Source: Thioalkalivibrio sp. XN8
GTDB taxonomy: Bacteria > Pseudomonadota > Gammaproteobacteria > Steroidobacterales > XN24
DNA: 64,000 nt
Assembly: GCF_011058255.1 (NCBI RefSeq)
Contig: NZ_JAALFH010000050.1
Span: 62,001 to 126,000, forward strand
Reading direction: 5' to 3'
Part shown: one piece after another, positions 53,934 through 62,138 of the stretch
Layout: each line of letters begins with the position of its first letter
Position numbering within the stretch: position 1 is the stretch's first letter
The notes under the pieces: generated by a model
The model's input: only the letters and a program-made list of their open reading frames with translations
Told to the model about the DNA's origin: nothing
Databases searched by the model: none
Made by a program: the position numbers and the translations under genes

Positions 53934-54779
53934 ATGAACGCCGAATCCGATGCAGTCAGGGACCAGGGCGCCCAGGCAGGTTCGAGCCCGGTCCCGCCCA
54001 AGCCGCCGGAGCAGGTCCGGCTACAGCTCGAACGCTCCATCGCGCGCCTGCGCGATCCTGAGCTGCCGCCTGCCTGGGTGGTCCACGAGGTGCGCAAGGA
54101 CCTGAAGCGGGCGCGGGCGCTGCTGCGCCTTTGCGACGGCGCCCTGCCCACCCGCCGGGCCGAGAAGCGCTGTGGCGCCGCGGCCCGGGAACTGGCGCAC
54201 CTGCGGGATGCCGATGCCGCCGAGGAGACCGTGGCGCGGCTTCGTCCCCGCGCCGACGCCGCCGAGCTGGCGGCGCTCGACCATCTCAGCACCGTCATCG
54301 CGGCGCAGCGCCCGCTGGGGCCGGAATCGCGCGGCTTGCCGCGGTCGCTGGCGCAGCGCGTCGCCGACGAGCTGCAGGACATCAGCGCCGAGGTCGAGAG
54401 CTGGTCGTTCCAGGACGTGACCCCCGCGATGCTGGATGCCGGCCTCGCGGCCAGCCGGGCCGCCAGCGCGCGCGCCTACCGGCGCGCTGCCGCCGACCAC
54501 CGGGTCGAGCGCTTCCACGATTTCCGCAAGGCGGTCAAGCGCGAGCTCTACCAGCGCGAGCTATCCGGCCGCCCGCTCGAGCGCATGGAGCGCGCGACCC
54601 TGAAGAAGCTGGCCGACGTGCTGGGCGAGCTCCAGGATCTCGACGTGCTGCGCGGCATCCTGCGCGAACGGCGCCTGTGGCGCGGGCCGGCGAAGCGGCT
54701 GACGCGGCGCACCGCGCGGGAGCTGAAGGCCAGGGCCCTGCGGCTCGGCCAGGGACGTTACCGGAGGCCGTCATCCTGA
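53934..54779 (+). CDS. CHAD-domain protein
   Basis: A 281-residue helical protein. Two CHAD half-repeats are visible: [17 protein letters not shown] (around 48-64) with [12 protein letters not shown], and [17 protein letters not shown] with [12 protein letters not shown]. Conserved His/Arg/Lys residues on these helices bind polyphosphate in CHAD proteins. The usual CYTH partner is not fused and not nearby. A GGAGG precedes the ATG. Confidence 0.9.
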   Translation: MNAESDAVRDQGAQAGSSPVPPKPPEQVRLQLERSIARLRDPELPPAWVVHEVRKDLKRARALLRLCDGALPTRRAEKRCGAAARELAHLRDADAAEETVARLRPRADAAELAALDHLSTVIAAQRPLGPESRGLPRSLAQRVADELQDISAEVESWSFQDVTPAMLDAGLAASRAASARAYRRAAADHRVERFHDFRKAVKRELYQRELSGRPLERMERATLKKLADVLGELQDLDVLRGILRERRLWRGPAKRLTRRTARELKARALRLGQGRYRRPSS

Positions 54780-54816
54780 GGCTGTCCCGCAGCTCCGCGG
54801 CTTGCCGCGGCGCCTC

Positions 54817-55491
54817 ATGATCCCCCTGCGCGACGAAAACCCGGTCAGCATCGTCCCGTTGGTCAGCTGGGGCCTGATCGCGGCGTGCGTCGGGATCTTC
54901 GTGTTCCAGGTGTCGCTCGGCGCCGAGGGCTTCAACCGCCTCATCTTCGGTCTCGGCGTGATCCCGGCGGTGCTGCTGGGGCACGCCCACCTGCCGCCGG
55001 AGCTCGAGCTGGTGCCGCCGCTGGTGACGGTGTTCAGCTCGATGTTCCTGCACGGCGGCTGGCTGCATCTCGCGGGGAACATGCTGTATCTCTGGATTTT
55101 CGCCGACAACATCGAGGACCGCATGGGCCCCGCGCGGTTCCTGCTGTTCTACCTGGCCTGCGGCGCCGGCGCAGTCTTTGCCCAGGCGCTGCCCGCGCCG
55201 CAGAGCATCGTGCCGATGGTCGGCGCCTCCGGCGCGATCTCCGGCGTGCTCGGGGCGTACCTGCTGCTGTTTCCGCGGGCGCGCGTGCTGGTGCTGGTGC
55301 CCTTCGGCTTCGTGCTCCAGGTGATCCGCTTGCCGGCGGTCTGGGTGCTGGGCCTCTGGTTCCTGGTCCAGCTGTTGTCGTCGCTGGCGGCGCCCGCGGC
55401 CGAGGGCGGCGTGGCGTTCCGCGCCCATCTCGGCGGCTTCATTGCGGGCCTGCTGCTGACGCCGCTGTTCCTGCGCCGGAGCGCCCGTTGA
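54817..55491 (+). CDS. Rhomboid-family intramembrane serine protease
   Basis: A 224-residue protein with six helices. HGGWLHLAGNMLYLWIFAD is the family L1/helix 2 region. The catalytic Ser138 lies in GASGAISG, and the catalytic His204 lies in AHLGGFIAG. It cuts TM segments of unknown substrates. ATG 54817 was chosen; a TTG at 54802 is also in frame. The next gene starts with TTG across its stop codon. Confidence 0.92.
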   Translation: MIPLRDENPVSIVPLVSWGLIAACVGIFVFQVSLGAEGFNRLIFGLGVIPAVLLGHAHLPPELELVPPLVTVFSSMFLHGGWLHLAGNMLYLWIFADNIEDRMGPARFLLFYLACGAGAVFAQALPAPQSIVPMVGASGAISGVLGAYLLLFPRARVLVLVPFGFVLQVIRLPAVWVLGLWFLVQLLSSLAAPAAEGGVAFRAHLGGFIAGLLLTPLFLRRSAR

Positions 55492-56429
55492 ACGCCGGCG
55501 AGCAGGGCCTGCGGCAGGGCCTGCTGGAATGGACGCTGCTGCTCCTGCTGGTGGCCCTCTGGGGCAGCGCTTTCCTGCTGGTGCGGGTGGCGCTGGACGC
55601 CTTTACCCCGGCGGCGGTGACCGCGGGCCGCCTGCTGGTGGGGGCCGGGGTGATGCTCCTCGTGCTGCTGCTGTCCGGCCGCCGCGTGCCGGCATCGGCG
55701 CGGGTCTGGGCCTTTTTTCTCGCCATCGCGGTGATCGGCAACGCGCTGCCCTTCTTTCTCATCGCCTGGGGCCAGGTGTCGATTCCCTCGGGGCTGACCG
55801 GCATCCTGATGGCCGTGATGCCGCTGGTGGTGCTGCTGCTGGCGCACTTCTTCGTGGCAGGCGAACAGCTCACCGGCCGCCGCGTGGCCGGTTTCCTGCT
55901 GGGCTTCCTGGGCGTCGTGGCCCTGACCGGGCCGGAGGCGGCGGCCGCGCTGCGCGGCCGCGATGCCGCCCTGCTCAGCCAGCTGGCGGTGCTGGGCGGC
56001 GCGGTGTGCTACGGGATCGCGGCCATCGTCGCCCGGCGCGGGCCGCGGTTGCATCCGGTGGTCGTGGCGGCGCCGGTCCTGTCGGTTGGGGCCATCCTGA
56101 CGGGGCTGTGGCTTGCGGCCGGCGGCGCGCTGGACGGGGCCGACGCCGTGACGCACCAGCCGGTGACGCTGTGGCCCGCGCTGGCCATGGCGGCGCTCGG
56201 CGCCCTCTCGACGGGACTCGCCACGGTGGTGTATTTCACCCTGGTGCATCGCGCCGGCCCCACCTTCCTGTCGCTGATCAACTACCTCATCCCGGTATGG
56301 GCCGTGGTGCTCGGCGCGCTGGCCCTCGGCGAGCGGCTGCCCCCGCGGGCCTTCGCCGCGCTGGGCCTGATCCTCGCCGGCGTGGTCATCGCCCGCGGGC
56401 AGTCGCGACGCGGGAGCGCGACGGCATGA
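55488..56429 (+). CDS. EamA/DMT-family transporter
   Basis: A 313-residue ten-helix transporter of two EamA repeats (WGSAFLLVRVALDAFTP and LINYLIPVWAVVLGALALGERLPP are characteristic). The start is probably TTG 55488, overlapping the rhomboid stop (TTGA) and preceded by GGAG six bases upstream. The substrate is unknown. It overlaps the FAD oxidoreductase gene by ATGA. Confidence 0.85.
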   Translation: MNAGEQGLRQGLLEWTLLLLLVALWGSAFLLVRVALDAFTPAAVTAGRLLVGAGVMLLVLLLSGRRVPASARVWAFFLAIAVIGNALPFFLIAWGQVSIPSGLTGILMAVMPLVVLLLAHFFVAGEQLTGRRVAGFLLGFLGVVALTGPEAAAALRGRDAALLSQLAVLGGAVCYGIAAIVARRGPRLHPVVVAAPVLSVGAILTGLWLAAGGALDGADAVTHQPVTLWPALAMAALGALSTGLATVVYFTLVHRAGPTFLSLINYLIPVWAVVLGALALGERLPPRAFAALGLILAGVVIARGQSRRGSATA

Positions 56430-57523
56430 GGATCGTGGTGGTGGGCGGCGGTTATGCCGGGCTGGCCTGCCTGGCGCGGCTGGCCCGGGTCCTGCCCGAC
56501 GCCGAGCGCCACCTGGTCGATCCGGGCCGCTGGCATCTGCGCCGGACGCTCCTGCACGAAACCCTGCGGCGGCCGCTGGCGGACCTCCACGCCGGCTTCG
56601 GCCCGATCGCCCGGCGCTGGGATTTTCGTCACCACGCCGTGGCCGTGCGCTGGGACATGGCACTCCTGCGGCGCTGGTCGCAGCAGGGACGGCTCAGGCT
56701 CGGCCGGAAGGACCTCGAGTTCGATGCCCTGGTGCTCGCCACCGGGCTGCCGGGGCCGAAGCGTCCGCGGAGCCGCAGCAAGACGCCGCCGGTGCCGCTG
56801 GAGAGCCTGGCCACCGGCGCCGGCATCCGGGCCTACCGGCAGCTGGCGGCGAATCCCGGGCCGGCGTGGGTGGTCGGGGCCGGCGCCAGCGGGCTGCAAT
56901 GCGTGTTCGAACTGGCGGCGGCGCGCGAGCGCGGCGCGCCGCTCGGCCTGGTCGAGGCCTCCGGGACCATTCTCCCGGCCGAGCCGGCCCGGCTGCGGCG
57001 CGTGGTCTGGCGCCGGCTGGAGCGGCTCGGCGTCGACGTGCGCCTGGATACCCGTTACCAGGGCGCCGGGCGCGGGCGCATCCGCCTGCTCGGGCCGGAC
57101 GGCGCCGAATCGCTGCCGGCGGGCGGCGTGCTGCTGTGTACCGGCCCGACGGCCCGCCCGGTGGATGCCGATGCGGCGGGCCGGGTCCTGCATCGCGGCC
57201 GGGCCCTGCCCGGGATCTTCGCCGCCGGCGACTGTGCCCGCTGGCGCGACGTGCCCTTCGACGCGGCCACGGCGCAGACGGCGGTGCGCAAGGGCCGCCA
57301 CGTGGCCGAGAGTGTCGCGCGGGTGCTGGCCGGCGATGAGCCGGAAGCCTGGGACGCGCAGCAGCTGGGCTACTTCCTGAGCCTGGGGCCGGGCGACGCC
57401 GTCGGCTGGCTGTTCTCGCGCGCAGCGATGGTGAAGGGGCTGCCGGCCGTCGCAGCGCGGGAGGCCATCGAGGCGCGCTGGGACCTGCTGCTCGCCGGCG
57501 TCGACAGCTTCGGCGCCCTGTGA
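56426..57523 (+). CDS. FAD-dependent pyridine nucleotide oxidoreductase, NDH-2-like
   Basis: A 365-residue two-dinucleotide-fold flavoprotein. The FAD motif GGGYAGLACLARL is at 7-19, the NAD(P) motif GAGASGLQCVFEL near 150, and the C-terminal FAD contact is GIFAAGDCARW. The layout is like NADH:quinone oxidoreductase type 2 (Ndh) and sulfide:quinone-type enzymes. No redox Cys pair is seen, so NDH-2-like is favoured. It is the last gene of the rhomboid-EamA-oxidoreductase run. Confidence 0.85.
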   Translation: MRIVVVGGGYAGLACLARLARVLPDAERHLVDPGRWHLRRTLLHETLRRPLADLHAGFGPIARRWDFRHHAVAVRWDMALLRRWSQQGRLRLGRKDLEFDALVLATGLPGPKRPRSRSKTPPVPLESLATGAGIRAYRQLAANPGPAWVVGAGASGLQCVFELAAARERGAPLGLVEASGTILPAEPARLRRVVWRRLERLGVDVRLDTRYQGAGRGRIRLLGPDGAESLPAGGVLLCTGPTARPVDADAAGRVLHRGRALPGIFAAGDCARWRDVPFDAATAQTAVRKGRHVAESVARVLAGDEPEAWDAQQLGYFLSLGPGDAVGWLFSRAAMVKGLPAVAAREAIEARWDLLLAGVDSFGAL

Positions 57524-57527
57524 CGCC

Positions 57528-58619
57528 TCAGGTCTCCGGGTCGAGAGGCTGGAAGGGCGTTTCGAAGTAGCGGTGGAAGGGCGAGGGTAGTTCACGGTAG
57601 TCGAGGGCGCGCGCCGCCGGCGGCATCGGCTGGCCGTTGTAGGTATTCCAGAAGACCACGTTTTGCCCCGCCAGACGGCCGGCGTGCAGGTCGGCCAGCA
57701 GCGCGGCGAACGCCTTGCCGGTGTAAGTGCCCTCCAGGCCCACGCCGAAGGCGGTGCGCGCCTCGCGCAGCGCGGCCATCGCCTCGGGCGTGAAGCGGGC
57801 GTAGCCGGGCCCAATGAACTCGTGCCGGACTTCCAGCAGGTCCGGCTCCAGGGGCCGGAGGGGAAAGCGCGGGTCGGCGCGATGCAGCAGGCGGGCGGCG
57901 CCGTGGTAGAGGGCGCGGAAGCGCGCCGGGCTGGCGATGTCCGCGCGCACCACGCGCACCAGCTGGAGCCGAGTGGGCAGGCCGGCCGCGGCCAGCCCCA
58001 GCGCCAGCCCGGCCGCCGTGCCCATGGTGCCGAGCGCGAGATAGATCACGTCGGGCGCGGGCATCAGCCCCGCCCGGACCTGCGCCGCCAGCTCGAGCCC
58101 GGCATTGACGAAGCCGACGGCCCCGAGGGGCGAGGAGCCGCCGCCGGGTATGCGGTACGACGCCTGGCCCGGACCGCCGAGCTCGAGTGCCCGGGCCGCG
58201 CTCCGGGCCGCGGCCTCGGTAGGGCAATGGACGTGTTGCGCGCCGGCCCAGCGGCCCAGCAGCAGGTTGCGCCCGACGAAGGAGGAGTTGCTCTGCGGCG
58301 TCAGCAGCAGCCGTGCTTCGAGCCCGAGGGCAGCGGCGTAGACGGCGGTCGCGAGCGCATGGTTGGAACCGGCGACGCCAAAGGTGAACACGCGCTCGTG
58401 GCCGTGCCGGAGCGCGTCCGCCAGCAGGAACTCCAGCTTGCGCACCTTGTTGCCGCCGTAGGGCGCAGCGCAGCGATCGTCGCGCTTGAGCCACAGGCTG
58501 GCGCAGGCTTCACCGGCGAAGCTCGCCTCGGCCTGCTGCACCGGCGTCGGCCAGTGTCCGAGCGGTCGCCACGGCAGCGAGTCGGCGAGACGGGGATAAC
58601 GGGTGAACAGTTCCAGCAT
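57528..58619 (-). CDS. PLP-dependent D-cysteine desulfhydrase/ACC deaminase family enzyme
   Basis: A 363-residue fold-type II PLP enzyme. WLKRDDRCAAPYGGNKVRKLE carries the PLP Lys58, with GVAGSNHALATAVYAAALGL and LALGTMGTAAGLALGL (phosphate-binding loop) following. The family includes D-cysteine desulfhydrase, ACC deaminase and cysteate lyase; the exact substrate is unclear. Its start is ATG 58619, two bases after the small gene upstream. Confidence 0.88.
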   Translation of the reverse strand: MLELFTRYPRLADSLPWRPLGHWPTPVQQAEASFAGEACASLWLKRDDRCAAPYGGNKVRKLEFLLADALRHGHERVFTFGVAGSNHALATAVYAAALGLEARLLLTPQSNSSFVGRNLLLGRWAGAQHVHCPTEAAARSAARALELGGPGQASYRIPGGGSSPLGAVGFVNAGLELAAQVRAGLMPAPDVIYLALGTMGTAAGLALGLAAAGLPTRLQLVRVVRADIASPARFRALYHGAARLLHRADPRFPLRPLEPDLLEVRHEFIGPGYARFTPEAMAALREARTAFGVGLEGTYTGKAFAALLADLHAGRLAGQNVVFWNTYNGQPMPPAARALDYRELPSPFHRYFETPFQPLDPET

Positions 58620-58621
58620 TG

Positions 58622-58831
58622 CTAGGCCTCGCCGTGGTCCGCGCCCTGGCCCGCGGCGCGGGCGCGCAGGCGCCGGGCCTCGGCCAGCAGGAATTCCTCG
58701 TCGCGTGGCGACAGGTCGAACCGGCGGCACGCTTCCTCGATGGCGGCGTTGTCGTGCCGGCCCTCGGCCGAGAGCCAGCGCAGGGCGTCGCGCAGTCCCT
58801 GCCCGGGAGGCTTGCTGCCGTGTCGTTCCAT
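58622..58831 (-). CDS. Small hypothetical protein in operon with the PLP enzyme
   Basis: A 69-residue helical, charged protein (LRDALRWLSAEGRHDNAAIEEACRRFDLSP cut by a loop). I do not recognise a family. It is two bases from the PLP enzyme gene and divergent from the glutaredoxin-DUF3429 gene. ATG 58831 has GGAG ten bases upstream. Confidence 0.6.
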   Translation of the reverse strand: MERHGSKPPGQGLRDALRWLSAEGRHDNAAIEEACRRFDLSPRDEEFLLAEARRLRARAAGQGADHGEA

Positions 58832-58913
58832 GTCGTTCCCGCTCCTCGGCCGTGCGCGGCATCGGCTATTATCATCGCAGGATTGGGTCTCGAGGCGCAG
58901 GAGCAGGAGCTGC

Positions 58914-59624
58914 ATGAGCGGTAGGGAGCATCTGGATGCATTGCGGCAGGACGCCGCCAGCGCCCCGGTCGTGCTGTTCGTCTCGCGCCTGACCGACGTG
59001 CGCGAGCTGCTGCGGCGGCTCGACGAGCTGGAGCTCCAGTACCGCATCGTCACGATGTCGATGCGCGACGGCGACGCGCGCACCCGCTTCCATGTGCTGG
59101 AGGAATGGACCGGCCACCATACGCTGCCGCAGGTCTTCCTCGACGGCCGCTTCATCGGCGGGCCGACCGAGCTGCTGGCTCATCCCCGGCTCGCCGGCGG
59201 CATCCCCCGCGCCGGCCAGTGGCTGGGCTACGCGGGCCTGGTGCCCTTCGTCGCGGCGCTGGCGGGCTTCTTGCTCAGCGACGCCGCCCGCCAGCAGTAC
59301 TTCGCCGAGCAGTTCCTGGCCTATGGCGCGGTCATCCTCTCCTTCGTCGGCGCGGTGCACTGGGGCCTGGCGCTGGCCACCGGACGGCTGCGGATCATGC
59401 GCCTGGCGCTGAGCATCCTGCCGGCGCTGCTCGCCTGGGCGGCCCTGCTGCTGCCGGCCGCGCCGGCGGCCTGGCTGCTGCTGCTCGGCTTTGCCGGCCT
59501 GCGGGCCTGGGAGGCGAGCGGGCCGGTGGCCGAGACCCTGCCGCCCTGGTACCGCCAGCTGCGCACCCGCCTGACCGGCGCCGTCGGCCTGCTCGTGCTG
59601 GTGTTCGCGCTGGCGGCCGCGTGA
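58914..59624 (+). CDS. Cysteine-free glutaredoxin-like domain fused to DUF3429
   Basis: A 236-residue protein. Residues 1-95 have a glutaredoxin fold signature: APVVLFVSRLTDVRELL (where CxxC/CxxS should be), LPQVFLDGRFIGGPTELL (the TVP and GG glutathione-binding motifs). There is no Cys anywhere in the protein, so it cannot do thiol redox chemistry. Residues 100-200 are DUF3429, a four-helix membrane domain (GYAGLVPFVAALAGFL, QFLAYGAVILSFVGAVHWGLAL). The Grx part may bind glutathione or act as a scaffold; this is inference. TATTAT about 40 bases upstream is a possible -10. Confidence 0.82.
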   Translation: MSGREHLDALRQDAASAPVVLFVSRLTDVRELLRRLDELELQYRIVTMSMRDGDARTRFHVLEEWTGHHTLPQVFLDGRFIGGPTELLAHPRLAGGIPRAGQWLGYAGLVPFVAALAGFLLSDAARQQYFAEQFLAYGAVILSFVGAVHWGLALATGRLRIMRLALSILPALLAWAALLLPAAPAAWLLLLGFAGLRAWEASGPVAETLPPWYRQLRTRLTGAVGLLVLVFALAAA

Positions 59625-59681
59625 CCGTACTGATAGCCTTCGCGTCCATGGCGGCATGCCGCCGCTGCAGTGGAGTCCGGC

Positions 59682-61259
59682 ATGGCTGATGGGCTCGCTC
59701 CGGGGATGCTCGTGGAGGAATTCCCGGGGCGCGAGACGCCGCTCGAGATCTTTCCCGACGGTGCCACCGCCTTCATCGGCGCGGCGCGCCGCGGTCCGCT
59801 CGACACCGCCATCGCCGTCGACAGCCACGCCGCCTACGAGCGGATTTTCAGCATCGCCGGCGCCGAGTCCCCCCTCGATCGCTGCGTTGCCGATTTCTTC
59901 CATGCCGGCGGGCAGCGGGCCGTGGTCGTGCGCGTGGCCAACGAGGCGCGCGCGTGCACCATCCGGTTGCCGGGCAGCGAGGGCGTGCTGGTGCTGGAGG
60001 CGCTCAGCCCGGGCGACTCGGAGTACCTGCGCGCGTCCGTGGACTACGACCAGGTCGCGCCCTCCGACACGTTCACCTTCAACCTGGTGCTGCAGCGGCT
60101 CCGTGCGCCGGCCTCGGAGCGCGTGGTGGAGCAGGAGATCTATCCGCGGGTGTCGGTGCAGCCCGGGGCGGAGCGCTACGTCGCCGACGTGTTGCTGGAG
60201 TCCCGCCTGGTGCGGGCGCGCTTGCCCACCCCGCCGACCCGGCCGCGGCCGACCGTCAGTACCGCACCCGGCTATCCCGTGAGCTGGGCGGTGGCCGGGG
60301 ACGACGGCGCGGACGGGCGGGCGGTCACAGACTACGACCTGGTCGGCTCGTCCGCCCGCGGCACCGGGCTGTTCGCACTCGATGGCGCCGGGCCGCTCGA
60401 CTTCGTTTGCCTGCCGCCGGCGCCGGACGGGCGCGAGCCGGGGCCGGCGCTGCTGCTGGCGGCGCTGCGCTACTGCCGGCGCCGCCATGCCATGCTGCTG
60501 CTCGAGGCGCTCCCCGGCGCCAATGACGCAGACCAGGCGCTGGCTTGGCTGCACGGCCTGAACATCGCGGGCGAAAACGTCGCCGCCGTGTTTCCGCGGC
60601 TGGCGGGGCAGGGGAAAGCCAGGGAGCGCTCGGCCCTGGGCGCGGTCGCCGGGGCGCTGACGCGCACGACGACCGACGAGGAGCCGGCGCTGGGCAGCGG
60701 TTTCCGGCCCACGCACGAGCTGCCCGCTGCCCAGCAGCAGCGGCTGCTGGCCGCCGGGCTGAACCTGATCAGGCGCGGCCCGGGCGGCCGCGTCGTCGTC
60801 GCCGGCGGCCGCACCCTGGCTGCTGCCGACTGCCGCGTCCCGGCCTGGCGCTCCCTGGCGGCACGCCGGCTGGGCCTGATGATCGAGCGCACGGTGCTGC
60901 ACGGGACGCGCTGGGTCGTGTTCGAGCCCGCCGGGTCCGACCTCGTGGCGCGCCTGCGGACGCAGCTGGGCACCTGGTTCGAGTCGCTGCGTTTTGCCGG
61001 CCGCCTGGCCGGCGATCCCGGCGAGGCCTGGTTCGTGGACGTGGACGACGTGGCTGGTCCCGACCGGCGGTCGCGGGTCGAGTTCACCTTCGGCTTCGCG
61101 CCGCGCCGGCCGCGGGATTTCGTCATCTATCGCGTGGTCCAGGGCCTGGACGGCGGACGGCTGGCGCAGGTCTCGGCCGAGCGCTGGGCGATCGCGCGGC
61201 CGCGCTGCCAGGCGCCGCCGCCGGGCGCGCTGTCCCCGGGGACGCGGGAAGCCGGTTGA
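59682..61259 (+). CDS. Orphan phage tail sheath-like protein
   Basis: A 525-residue protein. The opening GMLVEEFPG and AFIGAARRGPLDTAIAV match the N-terminal strand and first domain of contractile tail sheath proteins. The C-terminal part LGLMIERTVLHGTRWVVFEPAGSDLVARLRTQ with AWFVDVDDV matches the sheath C-terminal domain. No tube, baseplate, spike or chaperone gene is nearby, so it is not part of a visible phage, R-pyocin, T6SS or eCIS cluster. ATG 59682 has GGAG seven bases upstream. The gene is coupled to the GGCT-like gene. Confidence 0.8.
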   Translation: MADGLAPGMLVEEFPGRETPLEIFPDGATAFIGAARRGPLDTAIAVDSHAAYERIFSIAGAESPLDRCVADFFHAGGQRAVVVRVANEARACTIRLPGSEGVLVLEALSPGDSEYLRASVDYDQVAPSDTFTFNLVLQRLRAPASERVVEQEIYPRVSVQPGAERYVADVLLESRLVRARLPTPPTRPRPTVSTAPGYPVSWAVAGDDGADGRAVTDYDLVGSSARGTGLFALDGAGPLDFVCLPPAPDGREPGPALLLAALRYCRRRHAMLLLEALPGANDADQALAWLHGLNIAGENVAAVFPRLAGQGKARERSALGAVAGALTRTTTDEEPALGSGFRPTHELPAAQQQRLLAAGLNLIRRGPGGRVVVAGGRTLAAADCRVPAWRSLAARRLGLMIERTVLHGTRWVVFEPAGSDLVARLRTQLGTWFESLRFAGRLAGDPGEAWFVDVDDVAGPDRRSRVEFTFGFAPRRPRDFVIYRVVQGLDGGRLAQVSAERWAIARPRCQAPPPGALSPGTREAG

Positions 61260-61786
61260 GCGGGGCGGAGGGGCACGTCCTCTTTTTCGCTTATGGCGCC
61301 AACGTGCATCCGGGCTGGCTGCGCCGGCGGGTGCCGGCGGCGCGACTGCAGGGTCCCGCCTTCCTGCCCGGCTATCGGCTGGCCTTCCGCAAGCGCGGGC
61401 GCGATGGCGCGGCCCGCTCGGACGCCTGCCCGAGCACGGAGCCCGGCGCCGCGCTGCCGGGCGCGCTGTACGAATTGCCCGCCGGGGCGCTGGAGCGCCT
61501 CGGGGCGGCGGGCGCCGGCTACGACGTGGACGAAGTGGAGGTGCTCACGGCGTCGGGGCCGCGCCGGGCCCTGGTCTTCCGCGCCGCGCCCGCGGAACTG
61601 GCCCCGGACCTGTTGCCCTGGGACTGGTACGTGGCGCTGATCCGGCGCGGCGCGGAATTGCTGGAGCTGCCGGCCGGCCACCAGCGCTGGCTGGCGTCGG
61701 TGCCGGTGCAGGTGGATGCGGACGAGGCCCGGTCGGGCGCGGCGCGGCGCGTGCTCGCCGCCGACGAGGCGGCGGAGCAAGGCTAG
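61256..61786 (+). CDS. Gamma-glutamylcyclotransferase-like protein
   Basis: A 176-residue protein with the GGCT/AIG2 opening FAYGANVHPGWLRRRVP (YGxN substrate loop) and LPGYRLAFRKRG, followed by GALYELPAGALERL. The acidic catalytic residue usually follows in the mid-region. GGCTs cyclise gamma-glutamyl groups to 5-oxoproline; whether this one does is unproven. It starts with TTG inside the sheath stop (TTGA) and overlaps the next convergent gene by four bases. The 5-oxoprolinase gene sits downstream. Confidence 0.78.
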   Translation: MSGAEGHVLFFAYGANVHPGWLRRRVPAARLQGPAFLPGYRLAFRKRGRDGAARSDACPSTEPGAALPGALYELPAGALERLGAAGAGYDVDEVEVLTASGPRRALVFRAAPAELAPDLLPWDWYVALIRRGAELLELPAGHQRWLASVPVQVDADEARSGAARRVLAADEAAEQG

Positions 61787-62094
61787 CCCTGGCGGGTCAG
61801 GTCCTCATGCTGCTGGTGGCGGGCGCGGCAGCGGGCGTACTCCTGGCGGATCGCCGCATCGAGTGATTCCGCCGCCGCCTCGACGCCGTGGGCATGGGCG
61901 ATGAGCAGCAGCGCGTCCTGCAGGAAGTCCGGGTAATCGGCGATCGCCTCGCAGAACTCGCTCAGCAGCTCGCGCTCGATGCGGCCGACCGAGTCCGAAA
62001 CGTCTGCCACCAGTACGGGATGCTGGCGCAGGATGGTCTGCCAGACGGCGTACGGATCCCAGTGCTCGCAGCCGTCCCAAGTACTTCTTTCCAC
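61783..62094 (-). CDS. Hypothetical acidic helical protein
   Basis: A 103-residue protein beginning MERSTWDGCEHWDPYAVWQTIL, rich in acidic residues and helices, with no family I recognise. GTG start 62094 lies next to a GGAG-like sequence. It is convergent with the GGCT-like gene and co-directional with, downstream of, the hydantoinase gene. Confidence 0.55.
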   Translation of the reverse strand: MERSTWDGCEHWDPYAVWQTILRQHPVLVADVSDSVGRIERELLSEFCEAIADYPDFLQDALLLIAHAHGVEAAAESLDAAIRQEYARCRARHQQHEDLTRQG

Positions 62095-62138
62095 GCTCCG
62101 ATGATAAATCCGGGGTCACCGGCGGAGCGTGACTTGCC

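Noticed and set aside
59682-61259. Part of a prophage or type VI secretion cluster
   Set aside because: No tail, capsid, lysis, integrase or T6SS gene lies nearby; all neighbours are metabolic or unknown single genes.
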